The notes beneath the pieces are model-generated. The model saw only the letters and a program-made list of their open reading frames with translations, had not been told where the DNA came from and did not search any database. 64,000 nucleotides of DNA from Archangium violaceum Cb vi76. Its GTDB lineage: Bacteria > Myxococcota > Myxococcia > Myxococcales > Myxococcaceae. Where the stretch lies: positions 103,553 to 167,552 of the forward strand of contig NZ_JPMI01000240.1 of assembly GCF_000733295.1 (NCBI RefSeq), in the 5' to 3' direction. The translations under genes were made by a program, and so were the position numbers. Below are positions 8,502 through 19,494 of the stretch, one piece after another; position 1 is the first letter of the stretch; the number at the start of each line of letters is the position of its first letter.

Positions 8502-9209
8502 CTACTTCTGTCCGTTCGCGAAGTAGCGCTTCTGGACGTGCTCGCAGTAGCGGACCAGGTTCTGCTGGCCCTGCGTGTACTTCCGGAGCGGCGAATCCAC
8601 GGGGAACAGGAGGATGCTCGCGATGAACGCGTAGAGCGTCGCGTCGAACGAGGTGGGGTTGTCCCCCAGGAGGAACGGCTTGTCACCGAGCGTCGTCGCC
8701 ACCGCGGAGACGTCCGCCTTCCCCATCTCGAGTATCTCCTCGGGAGTGTGACGGCCCAGGCCCTGGGTGTGCATCGCCTTGGTCATTCCCCGGCGAATCA
8801 TGGGCACCACGAGCTTGCCGACGCCGGGTGGGAAGAAGGTCTCGAAGATGGGCTTGTAGAGCCGCCAGCCTTCCGGAATGACCCAGCGCTCATGGACGAT
8901 GTGCCAGTAGAAGCTCTCCTCCAGCACGCGCCGGACCAGGTGGCCCGTGGAGATGTCCTCCGCGCCGAGCTTCGCGTCGAGCGTGTCGCCGTGCTTGCGC
9001 TTGAGGTGCTCGATGATGAGCTGGGAGTCCCCCAGGAACGCGCCATCCTCCTCGATGAAGGGGATCTTCCCCTTGGGGGCCTTCCCGAAGGCGGCCGGCT
9101 TCCCCATGTAGGGGATTCCAGCCATCCGGAGGTAGGTCTCCAGCTTCACACAGAAGGGGCTGATGTCGCTGAGGCCGAACGCGGCGGTGGTCTTGTGGAG
9201 GGTCAGCAT
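8502..9209 (-). CDS. Glutathione S-transferase family protein (metaxin/FAX-like)
   Basis: This 235-residue protein has a thioredoxin-fold N-domain with ISPFCVKLETYLRMAGI (near residue 16) and the GST-type KGKIPFIEEDG and GDSQLIIEHLKRK motifs. A helical C-domain has the conserved buried SFDATLYAFIASIL stretch, equivalent to the GST N-capping motif. This pattern is that of the metaxin/failed-axon-connections group rather than classical detoxifying GSTs. Substrates and partners are unknown. It is the last gene of a minus-strand run starting with fusA, 48 nt beyond the ABC-F gene. Confidence 0.82.
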   Translation of the reverse strand: MLTLHKTTAAFGLSDISPFCVKLETYLRMAGIPYMGKPAAFGKAPKGKIPFIEEDGAFLGDSQLIIEHLKRKHGDTLDAKLGAEDISTGHLVRRVLEESFYWHIVHERWVIPEGWRLYKPIFETFFPPGVGKLVVPMIRRGMTKAMHTQGLGRHTPEEILEMGKADVSAVATTLGDKPFLLGDNPTSFDATLYAFIASILLFPVDSPLRKYTQGQQNLVRYCEHVQKRYFANGQK

Positions 9210-9257
9210 GGAGGGGGATCCTCCATGCCAGGGTCCGCTCCGTCCAGAACCCGTCGG

Positions 9258-10880
9258 TCAGCTGCGCAGGCCGGGGGCCTCGTGGCCGGTGCGGGCCACG
9301 TACTCCGTGTAGCCGCCGCCGTACTGGTGGATGCCCTCGGGCGTCAGCTCCAGCACCCGGTTGGACAGCGCGCCGAGGAAGTGCCGGTCGTGGCTCACGA
9401 AGAGCATGGTGCCCTCGTAGTTGGCCAGCGCGGCGATCAGCATCTGCTTCGTCGCCATGTCCAGGTGGTTGGTGGGCTCGTCGAGGATCAGGAAGTTGGG
9501 CGGATCGTAGAGCATCTGCGCCAGCACCAGCCGCGCCTTCTCGCCTCCGGAGAGCACCTTGCACTTCTTCTCGATTTCATCGCCCGAGAAGCCGAAGCAC
9601 CCGGCCAGCGCGCGCAGTGAGCCCTGCGAGGCCCGGGGGAACCTGTCCACCAGCGAGTCGAACACCGTCTGGTCCGGCTTGAGCAGCTCCATGGCGTGCT
9701 GCGCGAAGTAGCCCATCTTCACGCTGCCGCCGACGCTCACCGCGCCGTCGTCCGGCTTCGACTCACCGGCGATCAGCTTGAGCAGGGTGGACTTGCCCGC
9801 GCCGTTCACGCCCATCACGCACCAGCGCTCGCCGCGCCGCACGAGGAAGTCCAGCCCGTTGTAGATGCGGCGCTTGCCGTAGCCCTTCACCACCCGCTCC
9901 AGCTTCGCCACGTCGTCGCCCGAGCGCGGCGCCTGCTGGAACTCGAACACCAGCGTCTGCCGGCGCTTGGGCGGCTCCACCTTCTCGATCTTCTCCAGCT
10001 TCTTCACCCGGCTCTGCACCTGGGCCGCGTGCGAGGCGCGCGCCTTGAAGCGCTCGATGAACTTCAGCTCCTTGGCGAGCATCGCCTGCTGGCGCTCGTA
10101 CTGCGCCTGCTGGTGCTTCTCGTTGAGCGCCCGCTGCTGCTCGTAGAACTCGTAGTTGCCCGAGTACGTCGTCAGCTCGCCGCCGTCGATCTCGATGATC
10201 TTCGTCACGATGCGGTTCATGAACTCGCGATCGTGGCTCGTCATCAGCACCGCGCCCTCGAACCCCTTGAGGAAGTTCTCCAGCCAGATGAGCGACTCGA
10301 TGTCGAGGTGGTTGCTGGGCTCGTCCAGCAGCATCACGTCCGGGCTCATCAGGAGGATGCGGGCCAGCGCCACGCGCATCTTCCATCCGCCGGACAGGGC
10401 ACCCACGTCCCCGTCCATCATCTCCTCGGAGAAGCCGAGGCCCGCGAGGATCTCCCGCGCCCGGCCCTCCAGCGCGTAGCCGCCCAGCTCCTCGTAGCGG
10501 CCCTGCACCACGCCGAAGCGCTCCACGAGCTTGTCCATCTCGTCCATGCGCTCGGGGTCCGCCATGGCCGCCTCGAGCTGCTTGAGCTCGGCCGCCACCT
10601 CGGACACCGGACCCGCGCCGTCCATCACCGCCGCCACCGCGCTCTGCCCGGACATCTCGCCCACGTCCTGGTCGAAGTAGCCGACCGTGACGCCGCGATC
10701 CACGGACACCTGCCCCTCGTCCGGGTGCTCCCGCTGGACCACCATCCGGAACAGGGTGGATTTGCCCGCTCCGTTCGGGCCCACCAGGCCCACCTTCTCG
10801 CCCTTGTTGAGCTGCGCAGACGCCTCCACGAAGAGGATCTGCTGTCCGTGCTGCTTGCCGATGTTGTCGAGACGAATCAT
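9258..10880 (-). CDS. ABC-F ATPase, YbiT-like
   Basis: This 540-residue soluble protein has two ABC domains and no transmembrane segments. Walker A motifs are GPNGAGKST (about residue 36) and GVNGAGKST (about residue 355); signature motifs are LSGGWKMR and LSGGEKAR. A charged linker of roughly 80 residues, containing EKHQQAQYERQQAML, joins the domains as in ABC-F translation factors. ABC-F proteins bind the ribosomal E site and relieve stalled or paused translation, or confer antibiotic protection. Length and linker resemble YbiT. Only 6 nt separate it from the second ABC-F gene upstream, so the pair is co-transcribed. Confidence 0.92.
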   Translation of the reverse strand: MIRLDNIGKQHGQQILFVEASAQLNKGEKVGLVGPNGAGKSTLFRMVVQREHPDEGQVSVDRGVTVGYFDQDVGEMSGQSAVAAVMDGAGPVSEVAAELKQLEAAMADPERMDEMDKLVERFGVVQGRYEELGGYALEGRAREILAGLGFSEEMMDGDVGALSGGWKMRVALARILLMSPDVMLLDEPSNHLDIESLIWLENFLKGFEGAVLMTSHDREFMNRIVTKIIEIDGGELTTYSGNYEFYEQQRALNEKHQQAQYERQQAMLAKELKFIERFKARASHAAQVQSRVKKLEKIEKVEPPKRRQTLVFEFQQAPRSGDDVAKLERVVKGYGKRRIYNGLDFLVRRGERWCVMGVNGAGKSTLLKLIAGESKPDDGAVSVGGSVKMGYFAQHAMELLKPDQTVFDSLVDRFPRASQGSLRALAGCFGFSGDEIEKKCKVLSGGEKARLVLAQMLYDPPNFLILDEPTNHLDMATKQMLIAALANYEGTMLFVSHDRHFLGALSNRVLELTPEGIHQYGGGYTEYVARTGHEAPGLRS

Positions 10881-10886
10881 GGGACT

Positions 10887-12812
10887 TCAGGCTCCGGTAA
10901 CCAGGTTCTGCAATTCCTGCCAGCGCGTGTAGAGGCGTTCGACTTCCGCCGTCGTCACGTCCAGCTCCTTCTGCACGTCGGCCGCCTTCGTGCCGCTGGA
11001 GTAGATGGTGGGATCCACGAGCTTCGCTTCCAGCTCCGCCTTGCGTGTCTCCGCGGCCTCGATGGCCGCCTCCATCCCATCCAGCTCGCGCTGCTCCTTG
11101 TACGAGAGCTTGCCCGGCTTGCGCGCCTGCTTCGGCTCGGCCACGGGGGCGGGTTCGGCCTTCTTCGCCACGGAGGCAGGGGCGGCCGCGGCGCGGGCCT
11201 GGGCCTGCTCCTTGAGCCGCCGGTACATGGCGAAGTTGCCCTCGTAGCGCACCACCTTGCCGTCGCCCTCGAAGGCGAGGATGGAGGTGGCCACCTTGTC
11301 GAGGAAGTACCGGTCGTGCGTCACCAGCAACACGCTGCCGGTGAAGTTGAGCAGCAGCCCCTCGAGGATGTTCAGCGTGACGATGTCCAGGTCGTTCGTC
11401 GGCTCGTCCAGCACGAGGACGTTGGCGCCCTCCAGGAAGAGCCTCGCGAGCAGCAGGCGGTTGCGCTCGCCACCCGACAGCGCCTTCACCTTCATGCGCT
11501 GCATGGGCACGGGGAAGAGCAGGTCATCCAGGTAGTCGCGCAGCGCCACCCGCTGATCTCCCAGCTCCACCCAGTCATCCCCGCGCGGCGAGGCCGCCTC
11601 GTACACCGTCTGCTCCGGATCCAACGAGGCCCGGGTCTGGTCGTAGTAGGCGACCTTCGTGTTCTTGCCGATGACCACCTTGCCGGAGTCCGGAGGCAGC
11701 TCGCCGAGCAGCACGCGCAGGAAGGTCGTCTTCCCCACGCCATTGGGCCCCACGAGGCCCACGCGCTCGCCGCGCTGGAGCAGCATGTTCACGCCCTCGA
11801 GGACGTTCCGCTCGCCGTAGGACTTGTGGACGCCCTCGGCCTCGATGACGGTGTGGCCCAGCCGCGGCGCCTGCATCACCTGCAGCCCCGCCACCTTCGG
11901 CCGCTGGAAGCCCTTCTCCTCCATCAGCTTTCGCGCCCGCTCGATGCGCGCCTTGCTCTTGGTGCGCCGCGCCTCGGGGCCCTTGCGCAGCCATGCCACT
12001 TCCTGGGCAATCCAGCGCTCGCGCTTGTGCTGGGCGATGGACGCGTTCTCCTGCGCCACCAGCTTCTGCTCCACGTACGCTTCGTAGTTGCCCGGGTAGG
12101 AGATGACGCCGCCTCCGGGCTGGATCTCCACGATGCGATCCACCAGCCCGTCCAGGAAGTAGCGGTCGTGCGTCACCAGCAGCAGCGAGCCGGGCAGCTT
12201 GTCCAGCTCCTCCTCGAGCCAGTCCACCGTGTCCGCGTCCAGGTGGTTGGTGGGCTCGTCCAGCATCAGCATGTCCGGCCGTGTCAGCAGCGCGCGGGCG
12301 ATGGCCACGCGCTTGCGCAGACCGCCGGACAGCTCGGCCACGGGCCGGTCCCAGTCCTTCACGCCGAGCCGGTCCAGCAGCGTCTTGGCGTGGTGCTCCG
12401 TGTCCCAGCCGCCCAGTTGCTCGATCTTGTCCGACAGCGCCGAGAGCTGCTCCATGAGCTTGCCCTGGGTGTCGGCGGGGGTGGACTCCATGCGGCGGAT
12501 GAGTTCGGCGTGGGTGGCCAGCGCGTCCTTGAGGGGCCCCTGGGCCACGCTCAGCTCCGAGGCCACCGTGGCGCCTGGAGCGAACTCGGGCTCCTGCGGC
12601 AGGTAGGTGACGCGAGCGCCCCGGCGCAGTTGCAGCTCCCCCGCGTCCGCGCGCGCCACCCCCGCCAATATCTTCATCAGCGAGGACTTGCCGGAGCCGT
12701 TCACTCCCACCAGGCCCACGCGCTCACCTTCCTCGATGGTGAGCGTCAGGCCCTGGAAGACGGTACGGCTGCCGAAGGACAGTTGGACGTCGGCGGCGCG
12801 GAGCAGGGTCAA
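10887..12812 (-). CDS. uup: ABC-F ATPase, Uup-like
   Basis: This 641-residue protein has two ABC cassettes (Walker A GVNGSGKSS and GPNGVGKTT; signatures LSGGLRKR and LSGGERNR), an inter-domain linker, and an Ala/Pro-rich spacer leading to a C-terminal coiled-coil of about 75 residues (from LSYKEQRELDGMEAAIEAAE). That coiled-coil is the hallmark of Uup, which binds DNA and ribosomes and affects precise transposon excision and translation in E. coli. It begins at ATG 12812, 46 nt after the end of the DEAD-box helicase gene. Assignment to Uup rests on domain order and length. Confidence 0.9.
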   Translation of the reverse strand: MTLLRAADVQLSFGSRTVFQGLTLTIEEGERVGLVGVNGSGKSSLMKILAGVARADAGELQLRRGARVTYLPQEPEFAPGATVASELSVAQGPLKDALATHAELIRRMESTPADTQGKLMEQLSALSDKIEQLGGWDTEHHAKTLLDRLGVKDWDRPVAELSGGLRKRVAIARALLTRPDMLMLDEPTNHLDADTVDWLEEELDKLPGSLLLVTHDRYFLDGLVDRIVEIQPGGGVISYPGNYEAYVEQKLVAQENASIAQHKRERWIAQEVAWLRKGPEARRTKSKARIERARKLMEEKGFQRPKVAGLQVMQAPRLGHTVIEAEGVHKSYGERNVLEGVNMLLQRGERVGLVGPNGVGKTTFLRVLLGELPPDSGKVVIGKNTKVAYYDQTRASLDPEQTVYEAASPRGDDWVELGDQRVALRDYLDDLLFPVPMQRMKVKALSGGERNRLLLARLFLEGANVLVLDEPTNDLDIVTLNILEGLLLNFTGSVLLVTHDRYFLDKVATSILAFEGDGKVVRYEGNFAMYRRLKEQAQARAAAAPASVAKKAEPAPVAEPKQARKPGKLSYKEQRELDGMEAAIEAAETRKAELEAKLVDPTIYSSGTKAADVQKELDVTTAEVERLYTRWQELQNLVTGA

Positions 12813-12858
12813 GGGTTCCTCTTATCCGGTGTGCGGAGGTTCTCGTCGCGAGCGCTTC

Positions 12859-14322
12859 TTACAGCCACTTGGGCGCGCGAGGCCTCTGAGAAACGGCGGG
12901 CGGTGCCGCCGGGGCCGACGCCGAGGGGCGCTGGGCCTGCTGGGTGCCCGGACGGTCGCTCCGAGCCGGACGTGCCGACTCCGAGCTCCGCGAGCCTCCC
13001 GCGTTTCCACCCCGGCCACCACCCCGGCCGCCGCCGCCACCACCACCCCGGCGGCGTCCACCCCCGTCACGGCGCTCGCCGTCGCGGCGCTCGCCCCGCG
13101 GCTGCCCCTGCGGAGAACGGGTGTTCTGCTGTGCCCGGGCCGGAGCCGGCTCGAGCGCGCCCTCGGCGGGGGGCGGCAGGTTCGAGCGGTACGCCTGGGC
13201 CTCCATCACCGGCACGCGCCGGCGGATGGTGCGCTCGATGTCCTTCAGGTACGCGCGCTCCTCGGAGTCGCAGAAGGACAGGGCGATGCCCGCCGCGCCC
13301 GCGCGGCCCGTGCGGCCAATGCGGTGCACGTACGTCTCGGGCACGTTGGGCAGATCGAAGTTGATGACGTGGGTGATGCCGTCGATGTCGATGCCCCGCG
13401 CGGCGATGTCCGTGGCCACCAGCACCCGGCAGGTGCCGGACTTGAAGGCCGCCAGCGCCCGCTCGCGCGCGTTCTGGCTCTTGTTTCCGTGGATGGGCTC
13501 GGCGCCGATGCCCGCAGCCTCCAGCTGCTTGGCCACGCGGTTCGCCCCGTGCTTGGTGCGCGTGAAGACGAGCACGCGCTGGATGGCCTTGTCCGTCTGC
13601 AGCAGGTGCACCAGCAGCCCGCGCTTCTGCTCCTTCTCCACGAAGTACAGGCGCTGGTCGATGGTCTCCGCCGTGGTGGCCACCGGCGCCACCTCCACCC
13701 GCACCGGGTTGGTCAGGATGCTGTTGGCCAGCCCCTGGATCTCCGGCGGCATGGTGGCCGAGAAGAACAGCGTCTGCCGCTTCTTGGGCAGCGCGGCGAT
13801 CACTCGCTTCACGTCATGGATGAAGCCCATGTCCAGCATCCGGTCCGCCTCGTCGAGGACGAACACCTCGAGCGACTTGTAGGACACGAAGCCCTGCTGC
13901 ATGAGGTCCAGCAGGCGGCCCGGGGTGGCCACGAGGATGTCCACGCCCTGCTTGAGGGCCTGCTCCTGGGCGTTCTGGCCCACGCCGCCGAAGATGACGG
14001 CGGAGGTGATGCCGGTGAAGCGCCCGTAGGCGCGGATGCTGTCACCAATCTGCGCGGCCAGCTCCCGGGTGGGGCTGAGCACGAGCGCGCGGATGGGGCG
14101 GCCGCGGGCGGGCGGCGGAGGGCGGCCCACGGAGAGCCGCTGGAGGATGGGCAGCGTGAACGCCGCCGTCTTGCCGGTACCCGTCTGCGCGCAGCCGAGC
14201 ACGTCCTTGCCCTCCAATACGTGGGGGATGGCCTGCTGCTGGATGGGCGTGGGGGTGGTGTAGCCCTCGGCCTTCACGGCGCGCTGCAAGGGCTCGGCAA
14301 GCTTCAGGTCTTCGAAAGTCAT
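12859..14322 (-). CDS. DEAD-box RNA helicase (RhlE-like) with RGG tail
   Basis: This 487-residue protein shows the full DEAD-box set: Q motif ([10 protein letters not shown]), motif I AQTGTGKT, Ia [40 protein letters not shown]. The C-terminal ~95 residues are Pro- and Arg-rich and contain a glycine/arginine run typical of RNA-binding RGG boxes. Start ATG 14322 (MTFEDLKL) was chosen because the Q motif follows at the normal distance. A longer reading frame to 14424 runs through the fusA terminator and has no coding character. The likely role is RNA remodelling in ribosome assembly or decay. Confidence 0.92.
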   Translation of the reverse strand: MTFEDLKLAEPLQRAVKAEGYTTPTPIQQQAIPHVLEGKDVLGCAQTGTGKTAAFTLPILQRLSVGRPPPPARGRPIRALVLSPTRELAAQIGDSIRAYGRFTGITSAVIFGGVGQNAQEQALKQGVDILVATPGRLLDLMQQGFVSYKSLEVFVLDEADRMLDMGFIHDVKRVIAALPKKRQTLFFSATMPPEIQGLANSILTNPVRVEVAPVATTAETIDQRLYFVEKEQKRGLLVHLLQTDKAIQRVLVFTRTKHGANRVAKQLEAAGIGAEPIHGNKSQNARERALAAFKSGTCRVLVATDIAARGIDIDGITHVINFDLPNVPETYVHRIGRTGRAGAAGIALSFCDSEERAYLKDIERTIRRRVPVMEAQAYRSNLPPPAEGALEPAPARAQQNTRSPQGQPRGERRDGERRDGGGRRRGGGGGGGRGGGRGGNAGGSRSSESARPARSDRPGTQQAQRPSASAPAAPPAVSQRPRAPKWL

Positions 14323-14391
14323 GTGTTCTCGTGAGTGGGGATGGTCCCCGGGAGGCCCGCGACGCGAATCGCCAGCGGGCCCGAAAACAAA

Positions 14392-14418
14392 GAAGGCGCC
14401 CCCGGGGGAGGCGCCTTC
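14392..14418 (-). terminator. Rho-independent terminator of fusA
   Basis: GAAGGCGCC (14392-14400) and GGCGCCTTC (14410-14418) form a perfect 9-bp stem with a 9-nt loop. Read on the minus strand the stem is followed by TTTGTTTT. It lies 40 nt past the fusA stop, between fusA and the DEAD-box gene, so the helicase probably has its own promoter or depends on read-through. Confidence 0.85.
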
Positions 14419-14457
14419 CTTCAACAGCCTGGAAGTGTCAGGCCGTTCAGCGCGGAA

Positions 14458-16572
<2,115 letters not shown>

Positions 16573-16897
16573 GAGGGTCGGTCCTTCTGCTGATTGAAGT
16601 CCTGCGAGAACAGGGCAGGGGGCGCCCTTACTTCCCGCCGCTTGAAGTTTCCAGCCAAATCGGCATGGAGCCGGGGAGCCGTGTACTCCCTCTCAAGCCG
16701 GAGGGGAAGCCCCCCCGGTCGCTGGGCCGCTGGAGGAGCCCTGCCTACACCTGGGGTTACATAACTCCGGAGCGACCCAAAAGCTTCTGTCTCCCAGGCG
16801 GATTTCCGGAGAGGGGGGCGGGAAGCGGCGCCCGGACGGCTGTCCGGTGAGGTAGGAAGGGTGGACGGGGTCTGTTCCCCACCCGAGGAGGACGCAC
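16573..16897. other. 325-bp intergenic region between divergent genes
   Basis: This is the divergent space between fusA (minus) and the small gene at 16898 (plus). It should hold both promoters. I see no tRNA, no convincing -35/-10 pair, no strong hairpin and no credible small gene; short frames in it lack ribosome sites and sensible composition. Confidence 0.6.
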
Positions 16898-17221
16898 ATG
16901 GCGCAGCCCGCTGGTTTCGACAGGGATATCGGCTACCTGATGCCCTTCCTGGATCGGGTCGCCACGGCGGCCGACTCGCTCCCGGACGCCACGGCCCGCG
17001 AGGAGCTCAAGCGCCTCATGGCCGACGAGAAGGCGCGCTGGGCCCGCATCCAGGAGCTGCTCGGCGGGGCCGCGGGGAAGGGGACGCCCGCGCCCGCCGC
17101 CGCGGCAAGGCGTGCACCCGCCAACGCGCCGGAGCTGGCCCGGTCCCGGGCCGATGAGGTCAACCGGGAGCAGCCGCGCCGGGCGGGGCTCACCGTGGGC
17201 AGCCTGAAGCGGCAGTCCTGA
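16898..17221 (+). CDS. Small charged protein, unknown function
   Basis: This 107-residue protein starts at ATG 16898 directly after a strong GAGGAGG ribosome site. Residues 1-50 look helical (GYLMPFLDRVATAADSL, then EELKRLMADEKARWARIQEL). The middle is Ala/Pro-rich and the C-terminus is basic. There is no signal peptide or membrane segment. It stands alone between the fusA upstream region and the convergent pseudouridine synthase gene. No family was recognised. Confidence 0.65.
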   Translation: MAQPAGFDRDIGYLMPFLDRVATAADSLPDATAREELKRLMADEKARWARIQELLGGAAGKGTPAPAAAARRAPANAPELARSRADEVNREQPRRAGLTVGSLKRQS

Positions 17222-17233
17222 GCCGGAGGCCCC

Positions 17234-18052
17234 TCACTCCTTATTGGTACCGGGGGGATAGCGGAGGCCCTCGGTGACCTCGGCGTCGGTGAGGAGCCGG
17301 AAGGAGCCCTCGGGCACGTCCAGCTCCACGCCGCCCACGGCCTCGCGGTGCAGGGCGCGCACGGGCAGCCCCACCGCGCCCAGCATCCGCTTCACCTGGT
17401 GGTTGCGGCCCTCGGTGACGGTGACCTCCACGGTGTGCGCGTCGCGCAGCCGGACCTTCGCGGGCCGGGCGGGGCCGTCCTCCAACTGCACGCCGTGGCG
17501 CAACGGCTCCACCTTCTCCTCGTCCGCCTCGCTGAAGACGGTGGCCACGTAGCGCTTGGTGAGGTGCGTGTCGGGGGACGTCGCGTGCGTCACCAGCTTG
17601 TCGTCATTGGTGAAGAGGAGCAGCCCGGTGGTGCCGCGGTCCAACCGCCCCACCGCGTGCCAGGTGAAGCCGGCCAGCTCCGGGGGCAGTTGGGGCAGGA
17701 GCACCTCATAGACGGTGCCCACCCCATGCTGGCCCACCGTGGAGGTGAGCAGCTCGGCGGGCTTGTGGAAGGCGAGGACGCGGGTGGGCGCCTCGAGGGA
17801 CACGGGCTGTCCGTCCACGCGCACGGCGGCTCCAGGGGGAACGGGGGCGAGCGGCTGCTTCACCACCTTCCCATTCACGGAGACGCGGCCGGCCTTGATG
17901 GCGTCCTCGGCCTCACCCTGGGGCAGCACCCCGGCCCGGGCGAGCGCGCGGGCGAGCCAGTCCGGCTTGGCCTTGCCCTCCCAGCGCCCGGGGTGGGCGT
18001 GCTTGTTGGTGGAGGGAGGCGGGGCGCGTCGGGCGGGGGGCTTGCGATTCAT
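17234..18052 (-). CDS. RsuA/RluB/RluF-family rRNA pseudouridine synthase
   Basis: This 272-residue protein has an N-terminal basic Pro/Ala stretch, an S4 RNA-binding domain (RAGVLPQGEAEDAIKAGRV) and the synthase domain with catalytic motif VGRLDRGTTGLLLFTND, where Asp is the nucleophile. The C-terminal TEGRNHQVKRMLGAVG motif is typical of the small-subunit/RluB branch. It converts a specific rRNA uridine to pseudouridine during ribosome assembly. ATG 18052 is used because the frame upstream loses coding character, although it stays open much further. Which uridine is modified cannot be told from sequence alone. Confidence 0.9.
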   Translation of the reverse strand: MNRKPPARRAPPPSTNKHAHPGRWEGKAKPDWLARALARAGVLPQGEAEDAIKAGRVSVNGKVVKQPLAPVPPGAAVRVDGQPVSLEAPTRVLAFHKPAELLTSTVGQHGVGTVYEVLLPQLPPELAGFTWHAVGRLDRGTTGLLLFTNDDKLVTHATSPDTHLTKRYVATVFSEADEEKVEPLRHGVQLEDGPARPAKVRLRDAHTVEVTVTEGRNHQVKRMLGAVGLPVRALHREAVGGVELDVPEGSFRLLTDAEVTEGLRYPPGTNKE

Positions 18053-18080
18053 GGCTCGGGGCCACTGTAACGGCCGCGAG

Positions 18081-18302
18081 TCAAGGCCGCGAGGGCTCGT
18101 CGAAGGCGCCTCCCTCGGCGGAGCCGGGCGTGGGGCCAGGCTCGGCCTGGGGCATGCGGCGCTCCTCCTCGGTGCCCTCGGCGGCGTTGGGCGTGCGCTT
18201 GGGCCCGTTCTCCTTTTCGGTGGGGGCCTCCCGGTTGGGGACGTTGGGCGCGTCGTCTGGCCCGTCGCCGATGGACATCCGCTCGTAGGGCATGTGCCAC
18301 AT
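18081..18302 (-). CDS. Small hydrophilic disordered protein, unknown
   Basis: This 73-residue protein starts at ATG 18302 with an unusually good GGAAGGAG ribosome site 6 nt upstream, which is the main reason to call it. It begins MWHMPYERMSIGDGPDD and then becomes a Pro/Glu/Gly-rich, probably disordered chain. It lies 28 nt upstream of the pseudouridine synthase on the same strand and may share its transcript. No family was recognised. Confidence 0.6.
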   Translation of the reverse strand: MWHMPYERMSIGDGPDDAPNVPNREAPTEKENGPKRTPNAAEGTEEERRMPQAEPGPTPGSAEGGAFDEPSRP

Positions 18303-18466
18303 GGTTGGCTCCTTCCAGGTTGGTATCTCCAGAGAAGGTAGGGACCTGGGGCGCGCCTCACTGGGGATGCTTCCAGGCCGCTCGCTGGAGGGGCGGGAGG
18401 AGGAGGGCGCTTGCGGCTGGAAGCCCGCTCGCTCAGTCTCGCGGCCCCTTCCCTGGAGGCTTCCTC

Positions 18467-19453
18467 GTGCGTTCCATCCTGTTGCTTGCCCTGCTCGCCA
18501 TGCCCGCGCTCGCCGCGGAGCCGGCGCCCGTGCCCAAGCGGCCCGTGAACACCTACTCCATCGTCGCGCGCGACCCGGAGACGGGTGAACTGGGCGTGGC
18601 GGTGCAATCCCACTGGTTCTCGGTGGGCGCGACGGTGCCCTGGGCCGAGGCGGGCGTGGGGGCGGTGGCCACCCAGTCCTTCGTGGATCCGTCCTACGGA
18701 AAGCTGGGGTTGGAGCTGATGCGCGCGGGTCGAAGTGCTCCCCAGTCGCTGGCGGGGCTGCTGGCGGCGGACTCGGCGAGCCAGGTGCGGCAGGTGGGGA
18801 TGATCGACGCGCAGGGCCGGGTGGCGGCGCACACGGGGGAGAAGTGCGTCGCGGCGGCGGGCCACATCGTGGGGGAGAACTTCGCGGTGCAGGCGAACAT
18901 GATGGAGAAGGACACGGTGTGGCCGGCGATGGCCAGGGCCTACCGGGAGGCGAAGGGGGACCTGGCCGAGCGGATGCTGGCGGCGCTCGAGGCGGCGGAG
19001 GCGCAGGGCGGTGACATCCGGGGCAAGCAGTCGGCGGCGCTCATCGTGGTGTCGGGGAAGGCCTCGGGTCGGCCGTGGGCGGACCGCAAGTTCGACCTGC
19101 GGGTGGATGACCACCCGGCCCCGCTGAAGGAGTTGCGACGGCTGGTGACGCTGCAGCGGGCGTACAACTTCATGAACGAGGGAGACCTGGCCATCGAGCG
19201 CAACGACACGCAGGCGGCGCTGAAGGCCTACTCGGAGGCGGAGGCGTTGGCGCCGGGCAACGCGGAGATGGTGTTCTGGCACGCGGTGTCGCTCGTCAAC
19301 GTGGGCAAGGTGGACGAGGCGGTGCCCCTGCTCCAGAAGACCTACAAGGCGGACCCGCGTTGGAAGGAGCTGCTCAAGCGGCTGCCGAAGTCGGGGCTGC
19401 TGCCGGAGGACCCGAAGCTGATGAAGAAGCTCCTGGGCCCCTCCACCAGGTGA
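18467..19453 (+). CDS. Secreted DUF1028 protein with C-terminal TPR-like region
   Basis: This 328-residue protein starts at GTG 18467, eight bases after GGAGG, and has a signal peptide (RSILLLALLAMPALAAEP). Residues about 25-215 match the DUF1028 family (NTYSIVARDPETGELGVAVQ, then QSFVDPSYGKLGLELM), an Ntn-hydrolase-like fold of unknown substrate. The last 100 residues form TPR-like helices (DTQAALKAYSEAEALAPGNA). It is periplasmic or exported. An open frame continues upstream to 18305 but overlaps the ribosome site of the divergent small gene and is not supported. Confidence 0.85.
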   Translation: MRSILLLALLAMPALAAEPAPVPKRPVNTYSIVARDPETGELGVAVQSHWFSVGATVPWAEAGVGAVATQSFVDPSYGKLGLELMRAGRSAPQSLAGLLAADSASQVRQVGMIDAQGRVAAHTGEKCVAAAGHIVGENFAVQANMMEKDTVWPAMARAYREAKGDLAERMLAALEAAEAQGGDIRGKQSAALIVVSGKASGRPWADRKFDLRVDDHPAPLKELRRLVTLQRAYNFMNEGDLAIERNDTQAALKAYSEAEALAPGNAEMVFWHAVSLVNVGKVDEAVPLLQKTYKADPRWKELLKRLPKSGLLPEDPKLMKKLLGPSTR

Positions 19454-19461
19454 CAGAGACT

Positions 19462-19482
19462 CCCTCTCCCTTTGGGAGAGGG
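19462..19482 (+). terminator. Perfect CCCTCTCCC hairpin, dispersed-repeat type
   Basis: CCCTCTCCC (19462-19470), TTT, GGGAGAGGG (19474-19482) is a perfect 9-bp stem directly after the DUF1028 stop, followed by TTGGGGTGAGGGT. This string resembles a widespread intergenic repeat of GC-rich bacteria. It lies between convergent genes and probably ends both transcripts, though it has no U-run. Confidence 0.6.
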
Positions 19483-19494
19483 TTGGGGTGAGGG

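Noticed and set aside
9696..13364. 1222-codon plus-strand open frame opposite the ABC-F and helicase genes
   Set aside because: It is the antisense of confirmed genes; its His/Leu/Arg/Val-biased composition is the usual artefact of high-GC third positions.
16693..16899. 68-codon minus-strand frame in the fusA upstream region
   Set aside because: No ribosome site, no family resemblance; sits where promoters are expected.
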